From the NCBI RefSeq assembly GCF_039543185.1, contig NZ_BAABJG010000026.1, forward strand, positions 62,001 to 126,000: a DNA stretch of 64,000 bases, in the 5' to 3' direction. This document shows positions 8,172-16,097 of this stretch, piece after piece (position 1 is the stretch's first letter; every line of letters starts with the position of its first letter). Source of the DNA: Paenibacillus_S vulneris (GTDB lineage: Bacteria; Bacillota; Bacilli; Paenibacillales; NBRC-103111). Both the position numbers and the translations under genes were made by a program. The notes beneath the pieces were generated by a model, which did not search any database, was not told the origin of the DNA, and worked only from the letters and a program-made list of their open reading frames with translations.

Positions 8172-8804
8172 CTATAGATGCTTCCGAATCGAATCGGTGA
8201 AATGACTTACCATCCGTCCGATTTCCTCCGGCGCCAGGTGAAATTGATTCAATGTCCACTCCATCAGCATCATATGAACCACAGAGGATAGCGACTTATG
8301 GGCATAGAACCGGTAGGCACCTTCAGTGACCTCGGTGTTCCCCTGTATCGTTTGTTCGTACAACTCGTCAAAAAAATCGCATATGCTTTTATACATAAGC
8401 TGTCTGATTTTGCGGTCCTTTAATTCAATGTTATGCAGCAGCGAGGAAGGAGCATTGGCTTTCCAATGACGGAACAGAGTGACGAACATCTCCTCGTCGA
8501 AAGCAGCCGGCTTTGCTGCGTTATCCCGCATTTCCTTCCATAATCCATGCAGGTATTGAAGGAGAATCTCATCCTTGTCCTGGTAGTTCCGGTAAAAGGT
8601 TTGTCTGGCAAGCCCGGCTCTTTCTGTAATTTCTGTTACCGATATCATGGAATAGGGCTTCTTCTCCATAAGCTGGAATAAAGCCGTTTGCATCCATTCC
8701 TGTGACCGTAAAGCCTGTTTGCCGGTTTGTTCATTCAAAGTGTGACACTTCCCCTTATCTGTCCATTTTGATAAAAATCCATGCAGCAAGCATTGCGTGA
8801 TCAT
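8172..8804 (-). CDS. TetR/AcrR-family transcriptional regulator
   Basis: Up to 210 residues. The DNA-binding helices are 'TALFQLMEKKPYSMISVTEITERAGLARQTFYRNYQDKDEILL', cited here in outline, with the canonical TetR pattern of 'FYRNYQDKDEIL'. The C-terminal two thirds are an all-helical ligand and dimer domain without recognisable specificity. The start is uncertain: TTG at 8738 has AAGGGGAAG upstream, while ATG at 8804 gives 22 more residues. It is divergent from the iron-siderophore binding-protein gene, with 160 bp between them, so it may control itself and possibly that gene. Confidence 0.85.
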   Translation of the reverse strand: MITQCLLHGFLSKWTDKGKCHTLNEQTGKQALRSQEWMQTALFQLMEKKPYSMISVTEITERAGLARQTFYRNYQDKDEILLQYLHGLWKEMRDNAAKPAAFDEEMFVTLFRHWKANAPSSLLHNIELKDRKIRQLMYKSICDFFDELYEQTIQGNTEVTEGAYRFYAHKSLSSVVHMMLMEWTLNQFHLAPEEIGRMVSHFTDSIRKHL

Positions 8805-8911
8805 TATTTTTATATTAATGTTACAACTATACCATAAGTTACACGTGTAACCTTGTGCTTTTTCGTAAACGACTGTTCCGTTAATCCAAGGGCTTCGTCT
8901 GCGTATTTTTA

Positions 8912-8930
8912 AATGATAATGATTATCATT
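8912..8930 (+). promoter_or_regulatory. Fur box upstream of siderophore-binding protein gene
   Basis: AATGATAATGATTATCATT is a perfect 19-nt palindrome around one central base and matches the classic Fur consensus GATAATGATAATCATTATC almost completely. It ends about 35 bp before the start codon at 8965 and overlaps the likely promoter, so repression by Fur-iron is expected. Confidence 0.9.
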
Positions 8931-8964
8931 ATAAATTAAAAGGAAATGAAAGGGGATTTTTCAG

Positions 8965-9951
8965 TTGTTACGATCAAAAAAATGGGTGTCGCTAACCATC
9001 ATTCTTGTCTTGTCCTTGCTGCTTTCAGCCTGCGGCACCCCATCAAGTCCGACAGCAACCAAAGCACCTGAAGACAACAAAGCTGCATCATCCACGCCGG
9101 TTACACGTACGGTCAAGCATGCTATGGGAGAAACGGCCATTACCGGTACCCCCCAGCGCATAGTCGTGTTGACGAACCAGGGAACGGAATCCTTGCTCGA
9201 GCTTGGGATCAAGCCAGTCGGGGCTGTTAAATCGTGGATTGGTGATCCGTGGTTCGACCATATCAAGGACCAAATGACCGGGGTTCAGGTTGTAGGGGAC
9301 GAAACCCAGCCGAATCTGGAGCTTATTGCAAGTCTCAAGCCGGACCTCATCCTCGGAACCAAGGTTCGTCAGGAAAAGGTGTACCCTCAGCTATCCAGCA
9401 TAGCTCCTACCGTGTTTACAGAAAATCTCGGCGACAGCATGGTTGAGAATTTCAAGCTGTATGCTCAAGCCTTAAATAAGGAAGCGGAAGGCAAAGCAAG
9501 CCTCGACAGCTATAACCAAGCGATCCAGCAGGCCAAAGCGGCGCTTGGCGATAAAACAAAAATGCGCATTTCATTGGCGCGTTTCCAGCCTGGAAAGGTT
9601 CGCGTCTATTACAAAAATAATTTTGCCGGCGTCATATTGGAACAGCTGGGCTTTGCGCGCCCTGAGTCGCAAGATAAAAATGATTTCTCCGCCGATATTA
9701 CTACGGAGCAAATGTCGGTGCTGGATGGTGATGTATTCTTCTATTTCACTTCCGATCGTGAAGGAGAAACCGGGGCAACCAAGACAGCTGAAGAATGGCT
9801 GAATAGTCCTCTCGGCAAAAACCTGAACGTCGTCAAAAAGCAGCGGGCCTTCAATGTCAATGAGCCTATATGGAACACATCCGGCGGCATCCTGGCAGCG
9901 AAGCTGTTAATAAAGGATATTACAACCAGATTCGAAAAGCTGAGCCTTTGA
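8965..9951 (+). CDS. iron-siderophore ABC transporter substrate-binding lipoprotein
   Basis: 328 residues. A signal peptide ends in the lipobox 'LLLSAC' with the lipidated Cys at about residue 23. Then comes a FecB/TroA-type fold: 'TPQRIVVLTNQGTESLLELG', 'IASLKPDLILG', and a C-terminal lobe with 'GVILEQLGFARP'. Such proteins capture ferric siderophores outside the membrane and hand them to a FecCD permease. A TTG start with AAAGGGGA 8 nt upstream is used. A near-perfect Fur box precedes it. No permease or ATPase follows; a strong terminator comes 16 bp after the stop, so it must share a permease encoded elsewhere. Confidence 0.92.
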   Translation: MLRSKKWVSLTIILVLSLLLSACGTPSSPTATKAPEDNKAASSTPVTRTVKHAMGETAITGTPQRIVVLTNQGTESLLELGIKPVGAVKSWIGDPWFDHIKDQMTGVQVVGDETQPNLELIASLKPDLILGTKVRQEKVYPQLSSIAPTVFTENLGDSMVENFKLYAQALNKEAEGKASLDSYNQAIQQAKAALGDKTKMRISLARFQPGKVRVYYKNNFAGVILEQLGFARPESQDKNDFSADITTEQMSVLDGDVFFYFTSDREGETGATKTAEEWLNSPLGKNLNVVKKQRAFNVNEPIWNTSGGILAAKLLIKDITTRFEKLSL

Positions 9952-9966
9952 TTTCCTACAACCCAG

Positions 9967-10011
9967 GCTTTCTTCGTGGGAATATTCTTCTCATCGAAGA
10001 AAGCTTTTTTT
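9967..10011 (+). terminator. intrinsic terminator of the siderophore-binding protein gene
   Basis: A 10-bp perfect stem, GCTTTCTTCG (9967-9976) with CGAAGAAAGC (9995-10004), followed by TTTTTTT. Confidence 0.9.
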
Positions 10012-10029
10012 CTTGGCAATGTTGTCGGT

Positions 10030-10065
10030 TAAAAACAAAATAAAACTGCCTTTTTTTAACAAGGC
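10030..10065 (-). terminator. terminator-like hairpin distal to repeat copy A
   Basis: GCCTT/AAGGC stem (10048-10065) around an A/T loop, followed on the minus strand by AGTTTTATTTTGTTTTT. It seems to end transcripts of the kinase gene after they pass the repeat element. The same TTTTTTTAACAAGG string recurs on the other side of the repeat (about 10278-10292). Confidence 0.55.
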
Positions 10066-10074
10066 GGCTGAGTT

Positions 10075-10268
10075 TGTCGAGAAACCTGAAAAATGGCTTC
10101 GGTACTCCAGTAGGGTGTCCCCTCCGGACATTGTTGTTCTCGGGAAATGTTGATTATAATCGCTATACAGCGGTGATTTCCGAGCACAAAAGCGAACGCT
10201 ATCGCTCCTCCAGGAGATACCCCACCTATTGCCTTTCGCATTTTTCTGTACGATAGGGTTTCTCGACA
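10075..10268. repeat. structured palindromic repeat element, copy A
   Basis: The element is 194 bp, bounded by perfect 12-bp inverted repeats TGTCGAGAAACC (10075-10086) and GGTTTCTCGACA (10257-10268). Inside is a second imperfect stem (about 10111-10120 with 10213-10228, the strand with ATACCCCACC) and a third stem (10137-10148 with 10176-10184). Its reverse strand aligns over about 170 bp with copy B at 17407-17610, and it has the same ends as copy C at 49087-49282. It lies between convergent genes. ORFs of 60-120 codons across it are not conserved as protein between copies. Nature unknown: a MITE-like element or a structured RNA. Confidence 0.85.
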
Positions 10269-10373
10269 GCCTGACCGTTTTTTTTAACAAGGAGGTTTGA
10301 TTAACTATCTTATCCCTCAACCTTATCCTCTGTATCCCTTTTGCGATCATCCCATTTACTTAAGACGTATCGT

Positions 10374-10868
10374 TTAATTTGCTCTGCCACTTGTGAGGGG
10401 GGGGGTTGATGTAGTATCAATCGTGGGCATGGGCGGGTTGTATGCTGTTTCTGCGTTATGAATTAGCCACTGAGCAAATTCTTCATGCTCCTTTAGCTTA
10501 TCCTCAGTCCAAATTGCTTTATCAGCCCGGTTACGCAAACGGTGGTTACGGGTAGCATCGTCACAATGTAAGTTAATAAAGCATACTTCACTGAATTTAC
10601 TGTAAGTATCACACTTCTCAGCTGCCCAAGGCAGCAGCGTGCCGCAAATGATTGTTCCTCTTCCGGATTTTGCAACCGCATTGGCAAAATGAAACAAAAT
10701 GTTAAACCTATCCTGGTGTCCCAGCTTGGAGGCTGTTGTTCCGAAATTATCAAGATCCGTGCTAAATACGTCAAACTCTGGCATTATAGTGCGCAGCTCT
10801 TGCATAACCGTTGTTTTTCCAACACCACTCGCTCCAGTGACAATAAACAATGGAATTTTATTCATCAT
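10374..10868 (-). CDS. P-loop nucleoside/nucleotide kinase-like ATPase, C-terminus probably frameshifted at a C9 tract
   Basis: 164 residues as read. Walker A 'GASGVGKTT' lies at about 12-20, a 'FSTDLDNFG' Walker-B-like acid strand follows, then 'IICGTLLPWAAEK' and a helical lid 'DDATRNHRLRNR'. It resembles small AAA/shikimate-kinase-like proteins of unknown substrate. At 10396-10404 the coding strand has nine C's. After it the frame reads only 'LTSGRAN' and stops. With eight C's it would read on through 'SQVAEQIKRYVLSKW' to a stop at 10310, a convincing helical end. The start may be the second ATG (10865), better spaced from the G-rich ribosome site. Confidence 0.7.
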   Translation of the reverse strand: MMNKIPLFIVTGASGVGKTTVMQELRTIMPEFDVFSTDLDNFGTTASKLGHQDRFNILFHFANAVAKSGRGTIICGTLLPWAAEKCDTYSKFSEVCFINLHCDDATRNHRLRNRADKAIWTEDKLKEHEEFAQWLIHNAETAYNPPMPTIDTTSTPPLTSGRAN

Positions 10869-11204
10869 ATGCCCCCCCTAATAATTACATAAATATATAT
10901 TATATCCATAGTCTATCTTCTGAAAGGTAAGGTTTGATTTAAGCTATTCATTCCATTCCCTATGCTTGGGTGATGCTCTCCAAATATACCAATCGGCTTA
11001 ACAACTGCTGACAATATTTCATTTCTCCTTGCAGAGGCTCTCCGGATTATGACAAGTTCTCCGGCAAGCCTTTTTATGTTTGGTATCGTTTCCCGTCAAT
11101 CAGCATAGCTTTTTGTGACTTTATACGGCAATAGCTTATACACATTTGGAAATAACGAATATATTGGTTTTATCGTAGCGAAATGTGGAGAGGATGTTGC
11201 CTGC
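10869..11204. other. 336-bp intergenic region, AT-rich, divergent promoters
   Basis: No coding potential is seen. It separates the leftward kinase gene from the rightward methyltransferase gene and should carry both promoters. A candidate for the latter is TTGTGA (11113-11118), 18 nt, TATACA (11137-11142). Confidence 0.4.
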
Positions 11205-11936
11205 ATGACCGCTGTTTCAGCACAAGAGCTTTACTTGGAATTATTAAAGAAAACCATTTTATATGAAATATGGATCGAGCATGAACAAGGGGCTACCCCG
11301 GAGAACCGAAGACAAGGGCTTGATTGGCCTGCTATAGCTCACAGTATGATAGGCCGAATCCGGATGGACCAATTGCATGAATGCATGAAGTCGGTCATCG
11401 CTGATAACATTGAGGGAGATTTTATTGAAACGGGTGTCTGGCGAGGCGGCTCCTGTATCTTTATGAGGGGGTTCCTCAAAGCCTACGGTATTACAGACCG
11501 AACCGTATGGGTTGCCGATTCCTTCGAAGGTCTGCCTGCCCCGGACCTCGTAAATTATCCTGTAGATGAAGGCGCCATCTTCCATACCATTGACTACCTG
11601 AAGGTATCCCTTTATGAGGTTTCCAGCAACTTCCACAAATATGATCTCCTCGACCAGCAGGTTCGCTTCCTCAAAGGATGGTTTAAAGACACCTTACCTA
11701 CTGCACCCATCGAAAAGCTGGCTATTGCCAGATTGGACGGAGATATGTATTCGTCTACGATGCAAAGCCTAACTAGCCTCTATCCAAAACTGTCTGTCGG
11801 CGGCTACCTTATTATTGATGATTACGGCTTACCCAACTGCGCGGCAGCCGTTCACGACTTTAGGGCACAGTATAACATCGTCGAACCTATTGTCCCTATT
11901 GATTATTATGGCGTGTATTGGAGAAAATCGAGATAA
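11205..11936 (+). CDS. TylF/macrocin-O-methyltransferase-family SAM-dependent methyltransferase
   Basis: About 243 residues. Motifs of the TylF family are clear: SAM loop 'FIETGVWRGGSCIFMRG', 'VWVADSFEGLPAPD', the acidic metal-binding stretch 'ARLDGDMYSST' and 'VGGYLIIDDYG'. The family methylates sugar hydroxyls of macrolides, glycans or glycopeptides using Mg2+. The ATG at 11205 with GAGAGG upstream is preferred; the ORF is open for 30 more codons upstream without a ribosome site. It stands alone, without glycosyltransferase or antibiotic genes nearby, so the acceptor is unknown. Confidence 0.88.
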   Translation: MTAVSAQELYLELLKKTILYEIWIEHEQGATPENRRQGLDWPAIAHSMIGRIRMDQLHECMKSVIADNIEGDFIETGVWRGGSCIFMRGFLKAYGITDRTVWVADSFEGLPAPDLVNYPVDEGAIFHTIDYLKVSLYEVSSNFHKYDLLDQQVRFLKGWFKDTLPTAPIEKLAIARLDGDMYSSTMQSLTSLYPKLSVGGYLIIDDYGLPNCAAAVHDFRAQYNIVEPIVPIDYYGVYWRKSR

Positions 11937-11985
11937 CACCTACCAGGAAATGGAAGGATAATCAACGTGAAAGAATGCAAAATGT

Positions 11986-12023
11986 AAAAGCTATTGCCTC
12001 CTTAAAAAGAGCAATAGCTTTTT
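11986..12023 (+). terminator. intrinsic terminator, probably bidirectional
   Basis: AAAAGCTATTGC (11986-11997) pairs with GCAATAGCTTTTT (12011-12023). T-runs flank both sides, so it can serve the methyltransferase gene and the convergent DUF1854 gene ending at 12040. Confidence 0.85.
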
Positions 12024-12039
12024 GGCATTTGAACCTGAC

Positions 12040-12537
12040 CTACAATATTTTGCTCCACTGCTTACGGCTATGCGAGTCCAATGCGTTGATATCCTCAATC
12101 TCGCAGCGGCGGCCCTCAATGTCGGAGATTAAATAGCGTCCCGGTGCAGGTGATTGGAGATGCTCATGAAGATTGCGCAGAGCCAGTGTCATCGGTCCTA
12201 GCGTGGTCTCCACCTTCCAAATCCATAATGCCGGCTTCTGGGCTATTTTCTCAATATGAGTAATTCGGGGAATCAAATACCGCAGATTCAACTCCCTCTC
12301 TGCCTCTTCCCTACTGCCCGCTTCAAGCTCGCTAAGCTTATGAATGATGCCGATTTCTTCCTCTTTGGGGGTGCGTACGGAGATGTATTCAGTCGGCCTT
12401 GAGAACGGGTAGGCGCGGTATAAGAGAACTTCCGGATATTCTACCCCATCGATAACAGCCTGCAGGACGCCTCCCGCGCTTCTTCCGAGCCAGACGTTAC
12501 GGGAATCCAGCAGAACAATTTCATATGGATCACGCAT
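12040..12537 (-). CDS. DUF1854 family protein
   Basis: 165 residues. The sequence matches my memory of DUF1854 proteins: 'VLLYRAYPFSRPTEYISVRTPKEEEIGII' in outline, 'ELNLRYLIPRITHI', and a late 'LISDIEGRRCEI'. Its ATG overlaps the stop of the upstream ABC exporter (TGATG), so translation is coupled. DUF1854 proteins are often encoded with ABC exporters of the type seen here, in some genomes near cyanophycin genes; none of those are in this window. No catalytic residues can be named. The paired exporter suggests an accessory or regulatory subunit. Confidence 0.8.
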   Translation of the reverse strand: MRDPYEIVLLDSRNVWLGRSAGGVLQAVIDGVEYPEVLLYRAYPFSRPTEYISVRTPKEEEIGIIHKLSELEAGSREEAERELNLRYLIPRITHIEKIAQKPALWIWKVETTLGPMTLALRNLHEHLQSPAPGRYLISDIEGRRCEIEDINALDSHSRKQWSKIL

Positions 12538-14726
12538 CAGCTCTGCACCCCCTTAATTTTGGACAGCTCTCTCTGGGCTTCTACCAGCTTGTAATAGGCT
12601 CCCTTTTTTTCAATCAATTGCTCATGGGTACCTATCTCGACAATTTGTCCTTTATCCAGTACAACAAGCCTGTCAGCGTTTCTTAACGTAGAAAGCCTGT
12701 GGGCAATCGCAAACGTGGTGCGACCCTTTACAAGGCGGGAAATGGCTTCCTGAATCTGCCTTTCGGTCTCGGTATCGACCGAAGCTGTCGCTTCGTCCAG
12801 AATAAGGATCCGCGGATCATGCACAATGGCTCTCGCAATGGCGATACGCTGCTTTTCACCACCGGAAAGACGATGCCCCCGCTCCCCTACCTTCGTATCG
12901 TAGCCATCGGGCAGCCGGACGATAAAATCGTGGGCATTGGCGATTTTGGCCGCTCTCATGATCTCTTCCGGCGTAGCATCCGGCTTGGAATAGGCAATGT
13001 TCTCCGTGATGGTCCCATCGAACAGAAAGGTCTCCTGCAGGACCACGCCGATTTTTTTCCGCAGATCCTCCTGCTTAATCTTCTTAAGCGGAATCCCATC
13101 TATTGTAATATGTCCCTGGTTCGGATCATAGAAGCGGCAGATCATATTGATTAACGTTGATTTCCCTGCACCGGAATGACCGACCAAACCGATCATCTCG
13201 CCGGGGGCTACGTTCAGGTCGATATTTTTCAATACCGGATGATGAGCCTCGTAGCCGTAAGATACTTGATGAAGCACCACTCGCCCCTCTACCCAATCCA
13301 TCAGAACCGGCTCTATATCGTCCGGTACATCCGACGGCGTATCCATAATCTCGAAAACGCGGTCTGCGGCAGCCATTGCTCTGCTGGTCCAGTTCAACGC
13401 TTGACTGAACCATTGAAGCGGTCCGAACAGCATGCCGAGATAAGCGGTAAAAGCCATCAAGGTACCGAGCGAAATCTCATCGCGGAGCACCATCCAGCCT
13501 CCAAAATACCACACCAATATAGCGCCAGAGGTCGAGATCAGGGCAAATAAAGGAAATACCCCCTGCCACATGCCGTCGGCACGAATATTTTGCTCGACCA
13601 AATCCTTATTGGCATCACCGTATCGTCTCATCTCCGTCGGCTCTTGACCAAACGCTTTCACGACGCGAATCCCCTGAAGCGCATCACCCACCAGCATATT
13701 TAGCCGATTAATGGCTCTCCAATGCCTATACCAACGTGCGCGGATCGTCGGCCAAATGATCATGGAGGTTATGACGATCAGTGGAGTAGGAATAATCGCA
13801 TAAATGGCAAGCTTCCAATCCAGGCTGGCCATCATCGTAATGATCGCGGCGAGCATCAGCACCTGGCCTGTAATCCACATGACTCCGTCCGTTAAAAATT
13901 GCCGCATGGCCTCTGCATCGCTGTTAACCCGGCCGATAAACTGCGAGGTTTGTCTGCGATCGAAGAACCCAAGAGACAGCCGCATGAGCGAGGAATAAAT
14001 ATCTTTGCGGATATCCCCCATCAGCTTGCCTCCGACCCATACTCCCATATAGCCCCTGAGGGTTTGCATCAAGGACAGCATGACTCTGGCTCCTGCAAGT
14101 CCAAGCACAAACCAGAGAAGCGCGAGTCCGAAGCTCTTGGGCTGCAGCACATCGTCCACTATGATCTTGGTAAGAAATGGCGGTATTAGCTCCATTAGAG
14201 TCGCCGCAACCAGCATTAGCGCAGCCGTTGTCATCTGTACGCGGTAAGGCTTCGCATAGCTGAGAAGCCTCGCAGCCACCTTGCCTTTATCGGTACAGAC
14301 GGAGCATACCTGCGTTCCCTCGAGCAAAGGCGTTCCGCATTGGGAGCATCTTCTGGGCAAATCCTTCACGGATGCCACTGGAAGCTCCTCTTGGTTTGAC
14401 AGCGCTTTAATCAGCTTCGCTGCGAATCCGAATTTTCCCGCATGGCTGGAGGTATAACGGATAAGGGCTGCCGGCCCTTTTGCCGTATCGGCAATTAAGG
14501 TGCCACCTCCTATCGCCGACACAAGACGGCACTCGGTTATCCCCGAGATGGGCAACTCCTTAAGACCCACTCCTTGCGCATTGAAAACCCTTACTTCATC
14601 ATCCATAACAATGAGCCAACGCTCACCGTAATGACCTTCCTCATCCACATCAGCCAACGCGGCGAATAAGGGCTGTGCCGGCAGACTGGCTTCAATGGCC
14701 TGCGGAAGCTTTTCCAAAATGGACAT
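12537..14726 (-). CDS. ABC exporter (TMD-NBD) with N-terminal extension and zinc ribbon
   Basis: 729 residues. An unusual N-terminal domain of about 150 residues has a beta-rich part ('ERWLIVMDDEVRVFNAQG') and a zinc-ribbon motif 'CSQCGTPLLEGTQVCSVC'. The six-helix exporter domain follows at about 160-450. The NBD has Walker A 'GHSGAGKST', signature 'LSGGEKQRIAIARAI' and 'LILDEATASVD', all canonical, so it should form a homodimer. It is translationally coupled to the DUF1854 gene. A zinc-ribbon on the cytosolic side may be a metal-sensing or partner-docking module. Substrate unknown. Confidence 0.9.
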   Translation of the reverse strand: MSILEKLPQAIEASLPAQPLFAALADVDEEGHYGERWLIVMDDEVRVFNAQGVGLKELPISGITECRLVSAIGGGTLIADTAKGPAALIRYTSSHAGKFGFAAKLIKALSNQEELPVASVKDLPRRCSQCGTPLLEGTQVCSVCTDKGKVAARLLSYAKPYRVQMTTAALMLVAATLMELIPPFLTKIIVDDVLQPKSFGLALLWFVLGLAGARVMLSLMQTLRGYMGVWVGGKLMGDIRKDIYSSLMRLSLGFFDRRQTSQFIGRVNSDAEAMRQFLTDGVMWITGQVLMLAAIITMMASLDWKLAIYAIIPTPLIVITSMIIWPTIRARWYRHWRAINRLNMLVGDALQGIRVVKAFGQEPTEMRRYGDANKDLVEQNIRADGMWQGVFPLFALISTSGAILVWYFGGWMVLRDEISLGTLMAFTAYLGMLFGPLQWFSQALNWTSRAMAAADRVFEIMDTPSDVPDDIEPVLMDWVEGRVVLHQVSYGYEAHHPVLKNIDLNVAPGEMIGLVGHSGAGKSTLINMICRFYDPNQGHITIDGIPLKKIKQEDLRKKIGVVLQETFLFDGTITENIAYSKPDATPEEIMRAAKIANAHDFIVRLPDGYDTKVGERGHRLSGGEKQRIAIARAIVHDPRILILDEATASVDTETERQIQEAISRLVKGRTTFAIAHRLSTLRNADRLVVLDKGQIVEIGTHEQLIEKKGAYYKLVEAQRELSKIKGVQS

Positions 14727-14810
14727 GAATTCTTCTCTCCTTTACCTGAGCGCATCTGGTTTGAAACCGATTCTGATGTCTCTGCGGGGAGCTAATCTTC
14801 GAATCGCTGA

Positions 14811-14823
14811 GAGTCATTGACTC
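14811..14823. promoter_or_regulatory. palindrome GAGTCATTGACTC, candidate operator
   Basis: A 13-nt palindrome with one central base, 85 bp upstream of the zinc-ribbon ABC exporter start. It sits where a promoter for that operon would be. No regulator is assigned. Confidence 0.3.
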
Positions 14824-14990
14824 CTCTGACCTTACTTATCTTATGATGCCGGCTTGCAAAATACCAAGGGAAAGATCGCTTATAACAAAATATCCCAAGC
14901 AAATAACAAACATACGTTCCCCATCGAGTATTTTAACAAAACGCCTTAGGGTTGTAAACCATTATTTTCCTTATCTTCTTAATTAGTGCA

Positions 14991-15125
14991 TCATGAAGCC
15001 CTATGCATGACCCACGCCTTATGGAATAATAAGGGAAATATGTCTAACTGTCGGGAGGATAAAAATGCATTAGGGAGAGCCCCCCTATCCGCTTCGTAAT
15101 AGTGATATAAATAATGCTCGTTCAT
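14991..15125 (-). CDS. small ORF, possible remnant of a longer gene
   Basis: 44 residues beginning 'MNEHYLYHYYEADRG', with AAGGGGAG 7 nt upstream, a good ribosome site. The first 15 residues look like the N-terminus of a larger conserved protein family of Bacilli ('HYLYHYYE-x-RG', recalled without search). The rest ('FLSSRQLDIFPLLFHKAWVMHRAS') does not look like a continuing fold. It may be a truncated gene whose remainder was lost. The longer ORF reaching 15236 overlaps the DoxX gene and is not supported. Confidence 0.35.
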   Translation of the reverse strand: MNEHYLYHYYEADRGALPNAFLSSRQLDIFPLLFHKAWVMHRAS

Positions 15126-15158
15126 GGCAAGCTCCCCTTTGTTAATGGTAACTATCTG

Positions 15159-15190
15159 CAAAAAGGACCTCTCCAAAGGAGGGTCCTTAA
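15159..15190 (-). terminator. intrinsic terminator of the DoxX-like gene
   Basis: AAGGACC arms (15163-15170 with 15181-15188) with an inner CTCC/GGAG pairing, followed on the minus strand by TTTTTGC. It lies 6 bp after the stop at 15196. Confidence 0.75.
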
Positions 15191-15195
15191 GCTTT

Positions 15196-15591
15196 TTATG
15201 CTTGAATGAAAGGAAGAAGCTTTCGCACTTTGTCATCCCTTAACCAAATGCCGCCCCAGGTCAGAACTGCCAGATAGATAGGGAATAAAGTATGGGTGAA
15301 CAGAGGCGCATCCATCCGTATATGTGTCGCAACCACACCGCCAAAATAAGCGGTCAGCAGCAATGCACCCAAAACCGATGTGCGCGGGATCGCGTATAAA
15401 ATAGTCGGAATCAGCCCCAAAATTCCTATTACCATAATATGATGCTCGGCATAGCCCAGCGTGACGGTTCCTTCAATAACCGGAGCTGGCTTGATCAATT
15501 TGAACACACCGTCAAACAGCATAAACAGAATCGTTACCCAGCTCAAGATTCTTCCCGTCCACAGCCGGCCTTTTGAGATCGTTACATTCAT
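15196..15591 (-). CDS. DoxX-like small membrane protein
   Basis: 131 residues with four predicted membrane helices ('ILSWVTILFMLFDGVFKL', 'IMVIGILGLIPTILYAI', 'VLGALLLTAYFGGVVATH', 'FPIYLAVLTWGGIWL'). The 'FDGVFKL' and 'GAYFGG-HIR' patterns are those of DoxX-like proteins, which are small membrane subunits of oxidoreductase-like or stress systems with unclear activity. Start: ATG 15591 (GAGAGG 9 nt upstream) is better spaced than TTG 15600 or ATG 15597. It is monocistronic by its own terminator. Confidence 0.8.
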   Translation of the reverse strand: MNVTISKGRLWTGRILSWVTILFMLFDGVFKLIKPAPVIEGTVTLGYAEHHIMVIGILGLIPTILYAIPRTSVLGALLLTAYFGGVVATHIRMDAPLFTHTLFPIYLAVLTWGGIWLRDDKVRKLLPFIQA

Positions 15592-15695
15592 GGTCATCAA
15601 CCTCTCTTACAATTTTGATAAACCCATCATAGCATGCAACTATCGTCCGTATTTCTTATGGATTGCGGTTTTTAAGAATCAGGGCAAAAGTCCAC

Positions 15696-16052
15696 TTAAG
15701 TATGAGTGAGTATATTAATCAGTTTGCCGAACGGATCCCTGACATAAAAGCGGCGGACACCCCAAGGTTCATTGGCAGGCCCGTATTCAATACGAAATCC
15801 CGCTTCCTTCATCAGGCCATAAGCAGCATCAACATCATCGACCTCAATGGATAAATCAGGCGTTGGTGTCGAGGAGCCCCCTGAGGATGCAACACTAATC
15901 TGAACATTCATCTCCTGATTGGATCCATAGGTCGCAATCCAGCCATGATCCATCCATAAATCAAGACCAAGAATGTCGTGATAAAAGCTCTTGGCCGCAG
16001 CAATATCCTGAGCAGCTATATTGGCTACAATACGTTTGACGATCATTCCCAT
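15696..16052 (-). CDS. VOC family protein (glyoxalase-like)
   Basis: 118 residues, one complete vicinal-oxygen-chelate unit: 'VANIAAQDIAAAKSFYHDILGLDL', 'LSIEVDDVDAAYGLMKEAGFRI', and the closing 'GVRRFYVRDPFGKLINIL'. The start ATG at 16052 has GGAGG 6 nt upstream. Function cannot be set more closely. It lies in a leftward run of small metabolic genes (GNAT, thyX). Confidence 0.8.
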   Translation of the reverse strand: MGMIVKRIVANIAAQDIAAAKSFYHDILGLDLWMDHGWIATYGSNQEMNVQISVASSGGSSTPTPDLSIEVDDVDAAYGLMKEAGFRIEYGPANEPWGVRRFYVRDPFGKLINILTHT

Positions 16053-16097
16053 CACCAGCCTCCATTCAATGGCAACTTCGTATGAACCTAGGGCACT

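Noticed and set aside
10030..10300. Repeat copy A as the 3' end of a rearranged IS with transposase
   Set aside because: No transposase fragment is in or near any of the three copies, so only a non-autonomous element or RNA can be argued.
10056..10350. ORFs of 60-120 codons across repeat copy A
   Set aside because: They lie within the palindromic element or its flanks. The matching frame in copy B shows many non-synonymous changes and no shared ribosome site, so the similarity comes from the DNA repeat.
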